DNA of 64,000 bases from Paenibacillaceae bacterium. Its GTDB lineage: Bacteria > Bacillota > Clostridia > Lachnospirales > Lachnospiraceae. Made by a program: the position numbers and the translations under genes. Where the stretch lies: assembly GCA_015057705.1 (NCBI GenBank), contig SVDU01000001.1, positions 310,001 to 374,000 of the forward strand. The letters are read 5' to 3'. Position 1 is the stretch's first letter. Each line of letters starts with the position of its first letter. This document shows positions 8,622 through 17,119 of the stretch, in pieces. Below the pieces are notes generated by a model. That model saw only the letters and a program-made list of their open reading frames with translations, was not told the DNA's origin and searched no databases.

Positions 8622-10016
8622 ATGGCAAAAAAAGATTATGTACAAATATGTGCAGATATAATCAATACTTGCGGAGGCGAATCAAACATTGCTAATGTTA
8701 CACACTGTATGACCCGCCTGCGTATTCAGCTGCATGATGAGACAAAACTGAATAAAGATGAGGCGAAAAAAATCCCGGGTATTCTTAACCTGATTGTACA
8801 GAGCGGAGAGTACCAGTTTGTGATCGGACAGGATGTACCGGCACTTTTTGCAGAATTTAAAAAGCGTGACGGCATTAAAACAGGGGGTGAAGTTCGGGAT
8901 TCAAATGCAGTTAAGCAGGATATAAAAGCTGGCAGAGGAAATGTTTTTGCAGGCATTATGGCATTTATCGGAGGCACATTTTCTCCGGTGATTCCCGTAC
9001 TGATCGCTGGTGGCCTTACGGGGGCCGTGTTAACGCTTCTTACCACACTCTTTGGAGTGTCTTCTGAAGATGGAGCATACAAGATTTTCTATGCTGTAAA
9101 CCAGGCGGCTTTTTATTCCCTGCCGGTATTTATCGGTTTTTCAGCAGCAAACAAATTAAAATCTAACGGATACCTTGGAGCGTTTCTTGGAGCAATCCTG
9201 TTATATTCCACCATCAATAATGCAGAAGCTCTTGACTTCTTCGGCATTAAGGTTGCACAGATCGCATATAACTCAACGGTATTTCCTGTAATCCTTGGCG
9301 TTTTATTCATGTCCGTCATTTATAAATATTTACAGAAGATCATACCAGTTTATCTGCGGACGATCTTTGTACCCCTTATTACCATGCTGGTTACAGTACC
9401 GGTCACACTGATAGTACTGGGTCCCATAGGAAATCTTGCAGGAACCTGGCTTGCAGACGGCGTACTGACTGTTTACAGAGTAGCTCCGGCAATCGCAGTT
9501 ATGATCATTGGTATTACGACTCCCCTTATGGTGTTCTTTGGAATGAACAACGCAACGTATCCGGTAGTCTTCTTATTAATAGCTGAAATCGGTTCCGACC
9601 CGTTAATCTGTACAGGAATGGCTCCGGCTAATGTAGCTGTCGGCGGTGCCTGTCTGGCTGCAGCATTAATTGCAAAGAATGCAGAATCCCGCAGTATCGC
9701 AACAGGAGCCGGTATTACCGCACTGTGCGGAATTACTGAGCCAGGTGTATACGGTGTATTATTTGTAAAGAAATATCCCCTTCTGGGTGCAATGATCGGC
9801 GGTGGTCTTGGGGGCCTCATAGCTGGTTTATTCGGTATGACCCAGTACGTAGTATCAACCCCTGGATTTATTTCAATTCCTGCTTATATCAACCCGGATG
9901 GAACAGGTAAAAACCTGATTGTCTCATTAGTGGTTATGGTGACTGCAGTTACGGTTTCATTTGTAATTACCTTAGTGCTGGGAAAAAGAGCGGAAAAGAA
10001 GGCGGGGGCCAACTAA
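8622..10016 (+). CDS. PTS EIIBC component, beta-glucoside/sucrose class
   Basis: A 464-residue protein with an EIIB domain (residues 1-85; phosphorylated cysteine Cys29 in THCMTRLRI) fused to an EIIC membrane domain (from about residue 105, FAGIMAFIGGTFSPVIPVLIAGG, about ten helices, GITEPGVYGV substrate-site motif). It would import and phosphorylate a beta-glucoside. There is no EIIA domain, so it must borrow one from elsewhere. The ATG at 8622 has AGAGGGGA upstream; the frame can extend to 8580, but that extension has no ribosome binding site. It is followed after 41 bases by the GH1 enzyme that would hydrolyse the imported phospho-sugar. Confidence 0.9.
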   Translation: MAKKDYVQICADIINTCGGESNIANVTHCMTRLRIQLHDETKLNKDEAKKIPGILNLIVQSGEYQFVIGQDVPALFAEFKKRDGIKTGGEVRDSNAVKQDIKAGRGNVFAGIMAFIGGTFSPVIPVLIAGGLTGAVLTLLTTLFGVSSEDGAYKIFYAVNQAAFYSLPVFIGFSAANKLKSNGYLGAFLGAILLYSTINNAEALDFFGIKVAQIAYNSTVFPVILGVLFMSVIYKYLQKIIPVYLRTIFVPLITMLVTVPVTLIVLGPIGNLAGTWLADGVLTVYRVAPAIAVMIIGITTPLMVFFGMNNATYPVVFLLIAEIGSDPLICTGMAPANVAVGGACLAAALIAKNAESRSIATGAGITALCGITEPGVYGVLFVKKYPLLGAMIGGGLGGLIAGLFGMTQYVVSTPGFISIPAYINPDGTGKNLIVSLVVMVTAVTVSFVITLVLGKRAEKKAGAN

Positions 10017-10057
10017 GAAACGAATGACATATTGTATTAAAAAACTGGAGGTGCAAC

Positions 10058-11527
10058 ATGTATTATAAAGAAGATCCTAAATTCCCCCAAAACTTTATGT
10101 GGGGTGCTTCAAGCGCTGCATGGCAGGTAGAAGGCGGAGTTGCAGAGGGCGGAAGAACACCGGCCATGATCGATATAAACAGCACGAGAAAGAAGCCGTA
10201 TGCGGATAATTCAATCGCAGCGGATCATTTTCACAGATATAAAGAAGATGTGGCACTGATGGCAGAATGCGGGTTCAGCTCTTATCGTTTTTCCCTTTCC
10301 TGGTCAAGAATTATTCCTCATTCAGACGGAAAAGTTAACCCGGAAGGAATTAAATTCTACAACGACCTGATTGATGAGCTCATTAAAAACAACATTACTC
10401 CTATCGTGACCATTTACCATTATGACCTTCCAGTATGGGTATATGAGGAATTAGGCGGCTGGAGAAGCAGAAAGACCATTGATGCATTTGAACATCTCTG
10501 CAAAGTTTGTTTTGAAAATTTTGGTGACAGAGTGAAATACTGGTTGTCACTGAATGAGCAGAATATGCAGATCTGCTATGGTCACTGGCTGGGCACAAGT
10601 GTGGGCTGTACGGACTGGGAAAGAGAAAAGTGGGATATTAACCATATCATGAATCTCTGCCATGCAAAGGCAGTTATTCACTGTCATGAAATGGTGGAGG
10701 GCGGAAAAATCGGACCTGTTCCAGGTTATGTTCCCATCTATCCAAAGACCTGTAATCCCGGCGACCAGATCGCTGCCATGAATGCGGAAGAATTAACCCA
10801 GAAGATCTGGAATGACACGTATGTTTATGGAGAATACAGTAATTTTGTAAAAAAATACTGGGAAACCCACGACATTCATCCAGATATCCGTCCAGAAGAC
10901 TTAGAGCTGATGAAGAAGGCTAAAATCGACTTCATATCTGTAAACTGTTATAGAAGCAACACAGCATATGAATCAAAAATTGACAGTGAGAGACAGGAGT
11001 ATGGACTGAATAAGTTTGGTATCAAAGGTCAGATGCAGTGGCCCAATGTCCCCGGTGAATATGCGTTATGTACCAACCCCTATGTGGAATATACGGACTG
11101 GGATTGGGAAATCGATCCCCAGGCAATGCGATATTCGCTCCGTTATCTTTGGAATCACTACAGACTTCCAATGATGATTACAGAAAATGGATTTGGAGCA
11201 AACGAGACCAAGGATGCAGACGGACAGGTGCATGATACAGAAAGAATTGAATTTCTTAGAGATCAGATTTATAATGTGGGGCTTGCCATTGAGGATGGCT
11301 GTGAGGTAATTGCATATAACCCATGGTCATTTACGGATTTATTATCAACTGGTAATGGAATTAAGAAGCGTTATGGGTTGGTTTACATTGATACTACAGA
11401 TGATGAACTGGTTAAGTGCAAGGATGTATCGGAACTTAGCATGAAACGTATTAAAAAAGATTCTTTCTATTGGTATTCAAAATTGATTAAATCCAATGGG
11501 AAAGAGTGGGGCAAAAATATGAGATAA
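10058..11527 (+). CDS. Glycoside hydrolase family 1, probable 6-phospho-beta-glucosidase
   Basis: A 489-residue cytosolic GH1 barrel enzyme. The N-terminal GH1 signature is FMWGASSAAWQVEGG. The acid/base glutamate is Glu167 in SLNEQN and the nucleophile is Glu376 in ITENGFG. The NEQ form of the first motif (instead of NEP) and location directly behind a PTS gene point to 6-phospho-beta-glucosides as substrate, giving glucose 6-phosphate plus aglycone. The ribosome binding site is TGGAGGTG, eight bases before the ATG. The two-gene operon ends at the hairpin at 11533. The C-terminus contains the usual KKRYGLVYIDTTD motif, so the gene is full length. Confidence 0.92.
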   Translation: MYYKEDPKFPQNFMWGASSAAWQVEGGVAEGGRTPAMIDINSTRKKPYADNSIAADHFHRYKEDVALMAECGFSSYRFSLSWSRIIPHSDGKVNPEGIKFYNDLIDELIKNNITPIVTIYHYDLPVWVYEELGGWRSRKTIDAFEHLCKVCFENFGDRVKYWLSLNEQNMQICYGHWLGTSVGCTDWEREKWDINHIMNLCHAKAVIHCHEMVEGGKIGPVPGYVPIYPKTCNPGDQIAAMNAEELTQKIWNDTYVYGEYSNFVKKYWETHDIHPDIRPEDLELMKKAKIDFISVNCYRSNTAYESKIDSERQEYGLNKFGIKGQMQWPNVPGEYALCTNPYVEYTDWDWEIDPQAMRYSLRYLWNHYRLPMMITENGFGANETKDADGQVHDTERIEFLRDQIYNVGLAIEDGCEVIAYNPWSFTDLLSTGNGIKKRYGLVYIDTTDDELVKCKDVSELSMKRIKKDSFYWYSKLIKSNGKEWGKNMR

Positions 11528-11532
11528 AGATT

Positions 11533-11570
11533 GCAAAAACACTGTAGTTGAAAAGCTATGGTGTTTTTGT
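11533..11570 (+). terminator. Terminator of the PTS-GH1 operon
   Basis: CAAAAACACTGTAG pairs with CTATGGTGTTTTTG (two G-U pairs) around TTGAAAAG, with the T-run inside the right arm. Confidence 0.8.
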
Positions 11571-11571
11571 A

Positions 11572-11602
11572 TTGACTCTACAACGATTGCAGACTTTATG
11601 AT
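11572..11602 (+). promoter_or_regulatory. Putative promoter of the MATE gene
   Basis: TTGACT (11572-11577), 19-base spacer, TATGAT (11597-11602). It lies directly after the previous terminator and 37 bases before the MATE start. Confidence 0.45.
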
Positions 11603-11639
11603 ATACTAAAACAAATGAAGTAAAGGATGCAATTGATCT

Positions 11640-12986
11640 ATGGAAAAGAATTTAACTACAGGAAGTGTATTTAAGACCGTTGTATATTTCTCCTTACCGT
11701 ACCTGCTGTCGTATTTTCTTCAGACACTGTACGGAATGGCGGATCTGTTTATCGTCGGTCAATTTAACGGAGTGGACAGCATTACAGCAGTTTCCATCGC
11801 AAGTCAGGTTATGCACATGATAACGGTCATGATCGTTGGTCTGGCAATGGGAGCAACCGTGATGATTGGACGGGCAGTGGGGGCAGGAAAGCATGAGGAG
11901 GTATCTTCTGTTATCGGGAATACAATTGCTTTGTTTATGGCTTTGTCTGTCATAATTATGATGGGACTGCTCCTGGCAGTGAAGCCAATTGCTGCCGTCA
12001 TGTTAACACCTTCGGAAGCATTTGGGGAGACCGTTACATACCTTACAATCTGTATGATTGGAATCCCATTTATTACGGGATACAATATTATCAGTTCTAT
12101 TTTCCGGGGGATGGGCGATTCTAAGAGCCCGATGTATTTTATTGGCATAGCCTGTGTGACCAACATCGTTTTGGATTATCTTTTTATCGGAGTGTTTAAA
12201 CTTGGGGCAGCAGGTGCTGCACTTGGTACAACTTTATCACAGACAATCAGTGTAATTGTTTCACTGATCTTTATCCGGAAGCGGAAAATGGGAATCAGCC
12301 TTTCCCTGAAGGATCTTAAACCGAAAACAGCAGTGATGATTAATCTGCTTAAAGTTGGCATTCCAGTGGCGTTGCAGGATGGATTTATTCAGATCTCATT
12401 TCTTGTTATTACAGTGATTGCTAATAACAGGGGATTAAATGATGCGGCTGCAGTGGGCATTGTGGAAAAAATAATCGGTATCTTATTTCTGGTTCCGTCC
12501 TCCATGCTGTCTGCCGTCTCTGTAATTTCCGCGCAAAATGCAGGTGCCGGGAAACATGATCGTGCCCGTCAGACACTTTGGATTGGAATCCTGATCACGG
12601 TAGTATTCGGTACAATATCAGCGGTTATCATGCAATTTTCTGCTGGATCAGTAATGGGATTGTTTACAGATAATACGAAAGTAATATTGCTGGGCCGACA
12701 GTATATGAGCAGCTATGTCTGGGATTGCATTTTTGCAGGAATTCATTTTTGTTTCAGCGGGTATTTCTGTGCATATGGTTTGTCCGGAATATCCTTTATC
12801 CATAATTCTGTTTCCATTATATGCGCCCGTATTCCACTTGCCTATCTGGCATCAATATACTTTGCAGACACACTTTTTCCAATGGGAATTGCAGCTCCCG
12901 TGGGGTCAATTCTGTCAGTTGTTATATGTATCAGTGTATTTATCTGGCTGAGTAAGCGCCCAGGTAAGTTAAAAGGTTCTATTTAA
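11640..12986 (+). CDS. MATE-family multidrug/Na+ antiporter
   Basis: A 448-residue membrane protein with 12 predicted helices in two homologous halves. MATE features include SLPYLLSYFLQTLYGMADLFIVGQF at the N-terminus, GLAMGATVMIGRAVGAG, and the second-half equivalent SAVSVISAQNAGAGKHDRA. MATE proteins export cationic drugs or metabolites using Na+ or H+ gradients. AAAGGATG lies about 12 bases before the ATG, a slightly long spacing. It is followed after 18 bases by a MerR-type gene remnant, an arrangement typical of a drug-responsive regulator controlling its pump. Confidence 0.9.
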   Translation: MEKNLTTGSVFKTVVYFSLPYLLSYFLQTLYGMADLFIVGQFNGVDSITAVSIASQVMHMITVMIVGLAMGATVMIGRAVGAGKHEEVSSVIGNTIALFMALSVIIMMGLLLAVKPIAAVMLTPSEAFGETVTYLTICMIGIPFITGYNIISSIFRGMGDSKSPMYFIGIACVTNIVLDYLFIGVFKLGAAGAALGTTLSQTISVIVSLIFIRKRKMGISLSLKDLKPKTAVMINLLKVGIPVALQDGFIQISFLVITVIANNRGLNDAAAVGIVEKIIGILFLVPSSMLSAVSVISAQNAGAGKHDRARQTLWIGILITVVFGTISAVIMQFSAGSVMGLFTDNTKVILLGRQYMSSYVWDCIFAGIHFCFSGYFCAYGLSGISFIHNSVSIICARIPLAYLASIYFADTLFPMGIAAPVGSILSVVICISVFIWLSKRPGKLKGSI

Positions 12987-13004
12987 GAATGGAGAAGAAG
13001 CCTA

Positions 13005-13277
13005 ATGGAGAAAAGCGGATTGTTTCAAATCGGTGAAGTTGCTAAAATGTTTCATATAAGTGTTGGAACTCTGCGTCACTATGAGAAGTCCGGGCTCTTA
13101 CAGCCAGAATATACAGACAATGAAACGGGCTACCGCTATTACAGTACTCGTCAGTTTGAATGTCTTAATACAATCCGTTATTTAATTACAATGATTGATT
13201 ACGGGATAACTGACGATACGAAAAAATTTGTTACAGAAATTCAGATACCTATTTCTCATGGCGAAGCACAATCATAA
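13005..13277 (+). pseudogene. MerR-family regulator remnant with internal deletion
   Basis: The first 65 or so residues are a normal MerR winged helix (FQIGEVAKMFHISVGTLRHYEKSGLL, then GYRYYSTRQFECLNTIRYL). After that the coiled coil and effector domain are missing. The last residues, DDTKKFVTEIQIPIS, look like the final strand of a GyrI-like effector domain (family tail K-K-x-x-T-E-I-Q-I-P). The reading frame is intact, so this looks like an internal deletion joining head to tail. At 90 residues it is far shorter than the 250-280 of MerR/GyrI regulators such as BltR. GGAGAAG precedes the ATG. It could still bind DNA, but sensing should be lost. Confidence 0.7.
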
Positions 13278-13323
13278 GTACAAAAACCAGTAAATTACTA
13301 TGATTCATGCTTGTGGAACTGGC

Positions 13324-13361
13324 GGAACTCAGATACCATCTTTTTATACCAGCTGAGTTCC
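13324..13361. repeat. Inverted repeat at the convergent gene ends
   Basis: GGAACTCAG (13324-13332) and CTGAGTTCC (13353-13361) are perfect 9-base arms around a 20-base loop; the right arm lies within the end of the acetyltransferase gene. No T-run follows, so it may be a weak terminator or only a mRNA 3' hairpin. Confidence 0.45.
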
Positions 13362-13934
13362 TAAGTAAGAAGCCAGTTGGGAACGATCATTCCATTCTTT
13401 ATTTAATATTGAAAAAATATAGTCATCATAAAATATATTATTGAGCTCATGATGATTTCTTAAAATTCCATCTCTCTTAAAGCCCATCTTCTCCAATAAT
13501 TGAATGGATTCTATATTAAAGCTGCAAGTTTGAGCATATATCTTATTTAACTCCATTTTCTTAAATAAAATATCAAACATACTTGTAAGAACTTCACTCA
13601 TATATCCGTATTTTCTGAACCTGGGAATCATATAATATCCTAACTCCATACTTCTGTTTCTTGGATTGTAATCGTTAAACGATACTTTGCCCACTAATTC
13701 CACATCCTGTTTTATCCATATGGAAAATATAAGGTTATTTTCTTTTTTAATAATATGATTATAAAATTCAACCAACTCATTTCCTTCTCTTTCTATGATT
13801 GGCCGGCAAGTCATTTTATTTGTTTCGTCATAATTTGTTTCAGCTCTGATCAATAGTAATTCATCTGCAGTAATCTTTTTAATACATAATCTTTCAGTTA
13901 TGATTGGAGATTTTAGATAAATATTATCTATCAT
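13344..13934 (-). CDS. GNAT N-acetyltransferase, RimJ/RimL class
   Basis: A 196-residue acetyl-CoA-dependent acetyltransferase. The N-terminal SPIITERLCIKKIT is typical of RimJ/RimL-like proteins. The acetyl-CoA-binding segment is MELGYYMIPRFRKYGYMSEVL (about residues 95-115) and the C-terminal motif is NIESIQLLEKMGFKRDGIL. Substrate is unknown: protein N-termini, antibiotics and amino acids are all used in this class. The gene is distinctly AT-rich compared with the housekeeping genes. It is transcribed toward the MerR remnant. Confidence 0.85.
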   Translation of the reverse strand: MIDNIYLKSPIITERLCIKKITADELLLIRAETNYDETNKMTCRPIIEREGNELVEFYNHIIKKENNLIFSIWIKQDVELVGKVSFNDYNPRNRSMELGYYMIPRFRKYGYMSEVLTSMFDILFKKMELNKIYAQTCSFNIESIQLLEKMGFKRDGILRNHHELNNIFYDDYIFSILNKEWNDRSQLASYLGTQLV

Positions 13935-14149
13935 ATTTTTATCATTCCCTTTCGCTTTGTTTGTTTTCCTTACTTTTTTCAGAAATATCTTTGTATAAAA
14001 AAAGAAAAACTTTCTCTTATTAACTTTATTGTATCATATTTGATGTTTATCTAATGTATTCATTGACAACCTTCTAATAGATGATATAATTAAAAAAATT
14101 GAACTGCATTTCGGCATCAAGTTGACAATTTAAAGTGATGAGGTATGGA

Positions 14150-15262
14150 ATGAGCATAGAGTGTACAGTTATAAAAGATATTGACTACTATATGGAAAGT
14201 ATAGAATTATTATTTCGAATTATCAATAAAAAATCTTATCAGAACTTAAAAACAGATCTGTTAAAGCGAACAGATGAAAAGAAAAAGGCTGATATCTCTT
14301 ACCAATTAGATAAATTATCATTTATTCAGGAAGAGATTGAAAGAAAAACGGATGTGAACAATCCTGTTATTAAATTCTACTTTACCTCATTCATATCAGA
14401 AAATATATGTATTGCAAAGATATTATATCAATGTGTGAGACATTCCAATTTTTCTGACAATAAGAATGAAGTAATTCATTTTATTAACAATTATATGAGT
14501 ACCATAAAAGATGATAATACCTTAGAACTATCATTTGATGATGTCGACCTAAGAACTACCGTTTATGAAAACAATAAAACAGTATCATTTACAGACAGGA
14601 TTAATAATCTGGAATGTGAACCGGCACAAAAGTGGCAATTATTGGAGTTAATAGAACATTCAAGCAAACATGCGGAAATTCTTTATGAAATTCTTGAAAA
14701 GACAGTTTCAGAATTAAAAAAGCAAGAAATAATATTGTTGGAATTAAAAGAAAAAGCTACGGAATATTGGATGGAATATTTCAAGCAACATAGTTTCTAT
14801 AAGTTAATGAATAGCTTTTATAATATTAAAGAAGACAGTTATCCCAGCAAGCCCACATTTATACGAACACAGATTATGGCTTGCAACCGGGTTATTTTTT
14901 ATGGTAATGACGAAAATGTGGGGGATTATCATATATTGGATGTGGGCATACTATTTGACTGTAATTATAAAGTATCGAAAAGACAATTGAGTAATCAAGA
15001 ATTGAGCAATGGATTAAAGTTATTGTCCGATCCCAGTAAATTTGAAATATTGTGTTTTATTCGGAATAAAAAGGCTTACGGGCAGGAAATTGCGGCAGAA
15101 CTAAAGCTTACCACGGCTACCATTTCCCATCACATGAATACACTTATGAAGCTGGGACTTATTAATATAGAGAAATCAGATAATAAAGTCTATTATCAAA
15201 TGAATAAGGAAGCAGTCAATTATTTATTAGAAGTAACGAAAAATAAATTGTTGGAGGATTAA
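14150..15262 (+). CDS. ArsR-type winged-helix regulator with long N-terminal domain
   Basis: A 370-residue protein. The last 90 or so residues form an ArsR winged helix (LKLLSDPSKFEILCFIRNKKAYGQEIAAEL, recognition helix TTATISHHMNTLMKLGLI, wing NKVYYQMN). The first 280 residues are helical, AT-rich and unassigned. This two-part form is common in Firmicute ArsR proteins next to peptidase or transporter genes. The start at 14150 (MSIECTV) follows GAGGT at 5 bases; ATG at 14138 and GTG at 14135 are in frame but overlap that site. The stop is one base before the next ATG, so it is coupled to the M3 peptidase and probably regulates it and the Opp genes. Confidence 0.8.
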   Translation: MSIECTVIKDIDYYMESIELLFRIINKKSYQNLKTDLLKRTDEKKKADISYQLDKLSFIQEEIERKTDVNNPVIKFYFTSFISENICIAKILYQCVRHSNFSDNKNEVIHFINNYMSTIKDDNTLELSFDDVDLRTTVYENNKTVSFTDRINNLECEPAQKWQLLELIEHSSKHAEILYEILEKTVSELKKQEIILLELKEKATEYWMEYFKQHSFYKLMNSFYNIKEDSYPSKPTFIRTQIMACNRVIFYGNDENVGDYHILDVGILFDCNYKVSKRQLSNQELSNGLKLLSDPSKFEILCFIRNKKAYGQEIAAELKLTTATISHHMNTLMKLGLINIEKSDNKVYYQMNKEAVNYLLEVTKNKLLED

Positions 15263-15263
15263 A

Positions 15264-16937
15264 ATGAAGTTTAAAGAAATGCCATATCAAAGAGTAGATT
15301 TAGAAGAAAAAAAACTTCGGTTTGAAGAAATTATGAAGGATTTCGCAGCTGCAGCAAGTGGAGAAGCTCAGTTTGAGATTCATAAAAGATATTATGAGTT
15401 CAAAGATGAAATTGATACGATGGTCATAATTGCAAGTATCAGACATGATATTGATACGACAGATGAATTCTATGAAAAAGAACGGAATTATTATGATGAA
15501 ATTGAGCCTGAACTGATTGAAATGTATGTAAGATATGCGCGGCAGATGTATGAATCTCCCTATCGGAATTATCTGGAAGAAAAGATAGGAACCGTTGCAT
15601 TTAAGAACATTCAGCTGAATATCAGGTCATTTGATAAAAAACTGATTCCCCTTAAGCAGGAAGAGAATGCACTGACAACCGAATACGATAAATTAATCGC
15701 CAGTGCAGAAATCGACTGGGATGGGGAAATACTGAACCTTTCCTTATTAAGAAAGTATTTAACCCATAAAGACAGGGAAGTACGCCGGAAAGCTTATACA
15801 AAATACAGTTCTTTTTTTGAAGCCAACGGAGACAAACTGGATTCTATTTATGACAAGCTGGTAAAAAATCGTACAAAACAGGCAGAAGAATTAGGCTATG
15901 ATAATTTCGTAGGGTTAGGTTATGACCGTGTACGGAGAAATTGTTATGACAAAGCTATGGTAGAAAATTTCAGAAAGCAGGTAAAGGAATATTTTGTACC
16001 ATTTGCTGAAAAGCTTCATGAAAAAAGAAGAAACAGATTAGGAATTGAAAAGTTATCCTGTATCGATGAAGGTGTTTTCTTTGAAACTGGCAATCCAGAA
16101 CCGGTCGGTACGCCGGAAGAGATTATGACAAGTGCGCAAGACATGTATGGAGAACTTTCCAAAGAAACAAAGGAATTTTTCGATTTTATGTCTGAGAATG
16201 AATTATTTGATGTGCTGGGCAGAAAGAAAAAACGGGCAGGGGGATACATGACCTACCTTCCTGTTTATAACGCGCCTTTCATTTTTGCGAATTTCAATGG
16301 AACCAGTGGAGACATCAATGTAATTACTCATGAATGCGGCCATGCGTTCCAGGGGTATCTGTCAGGGAAAGATCCCATCAAAGAACATGCGGATATCACC
16401 ATGGAAACAGCAGAGATTCACTCCATGTCCATGGAATTTTTCACAGCTCCCTTTATGAACCAATTCTTTGGCAGCCGGACGGAAGATTATAGTTCCATGC
16501 ACTTAGAGGATGCTGCCATATTTATTCCCTACGGATGTATGGTGGACGAATTCCAGCATATTGTCTACGAAAATCCTCAGATGACTCCTGCTCAAAGGCA
16601 TGAAGCATGGATTCAGCTTGAAAAGGAATATCGGCCGCATTTGGATTATACCGGATATCCTTACTTTGAAAAAGGAGGCTTCTGGCAGAAGCAGCCTCAT
16701 ATCTATGACGATCCTTTCTATTATATTGATTACTGTATTGCTCAGATTTGTGCATTCCAGTACAAAATAAGAATGGATGAAAATTATCAGGAAGCCTGGG
16801 ACAGCTACTTGAAACTTTGTAATTTATCAGCCAGTGATTTCTTTACTAATATGCTGAAAGAGGTTGGGTTAGACAGCCCGTTTGAAGATGGGTGTGTAAA
16901 GAGAATTGTTGAGAAACTGGAAGCATTATGTCTTTAA
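15264..16937 (+). CDS. M3-family oligoendopeptidase (PepF-like)
   Basis: A 557-residue cytosolic zinc metallopeptidase. The zinc motif HECGH has His356, Glu357, His360, and the third ligand Glu is in METAEIHSMSMEF, about 28 residues on, as in M3 enzymes. It would cut short peptides of roughly 5-20 residues inside the cell. TTGGAGGATT precedes the ATG. It sits directly upstream of a peptide-type ABC transporter, so the locus imports peptides and cleaves them. Length fits the short PepF/M3 subgroup. Confidence 0.92.
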   Translation: MKFKEMPYQRVDLEEKKLRFEEIMKDFAAAASGEAQFEIHKRYYEFKDEIDTMVIIASIRHDIDTTDEFYEKERNYYDEIEPELIEMYVRYARQMYESPYRNYLEEKIGTVAFKNIQLNIRSFDKKLIPLKQEENALTTEYDKLIASAEIDWDGEILNLSLLRKYLTHKDREVRRKAYTKYSSFFEANGDKLDSIYDKLVKNRTKQAEELGYDNFVGLGYDRVRRNCYDKAMVENFRKQVKEYFVPFAEKLHEKRRNRLGIEKLSCIDEGVFFETGNPEPVGTPEEIMTSAQDMYGELSKETKEFFDFMSENELFDVLGRKKKRAGGYMTYLPVYNAPFIFANFNGTSGDINVITHECGHAFQGYLSGKDPIKEHADITMETAEIHSMSMEFFTAPFMNQFFGSRTEDYSSMHLEDAAIFIPYGCMVDEFQHIVYENPQMTPAQRHEAWIQLEKEYRPHLDYTGYPYFEKGGFWQKQPHIYDDPFYYIDYCIAQICAFQYKIRMDENYQEAWDSYLKLCNLSASDFFTNMLKEVGLDSPFEDGCVKRIVEKLEALCL

Positions 16938-17007
16938 ATATCTGTATAGTATGCGAAAAGCAGTCAGCTGGTCGTTTAATCTATAAAAATTTTTAAGGAG
17001 GGTTGGT

Positions 17008-17043
17008 ATGAAAAAGATTAATAGAGATGATTCAATCCCATAG
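17008..17043 (+). other. Eleven-codon reading frame with a strong ribosome binding site
   Basis: AAGGAGGG (16994-17001) is followed at ideal spacing by ATG and a short frame MKKINRDDSIP ending TAG at 17041. This is the best ribosome binding site in the gap between the peptidase and the binding protein. The same frame stays open after the TAG (from ATG 17044) past the start of the binding protein. It could be a leader peptide, a small peptide gene, or the decayed start of a longer gene. Confidence 0.35.
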
Positions 17044-17119
17044 ATGCCAACAGGCAATATGGGAGTACATAAACGTATCATCAAATATTATAAAAGTGAA
17101 ACGAAAGGGATGAATATTA

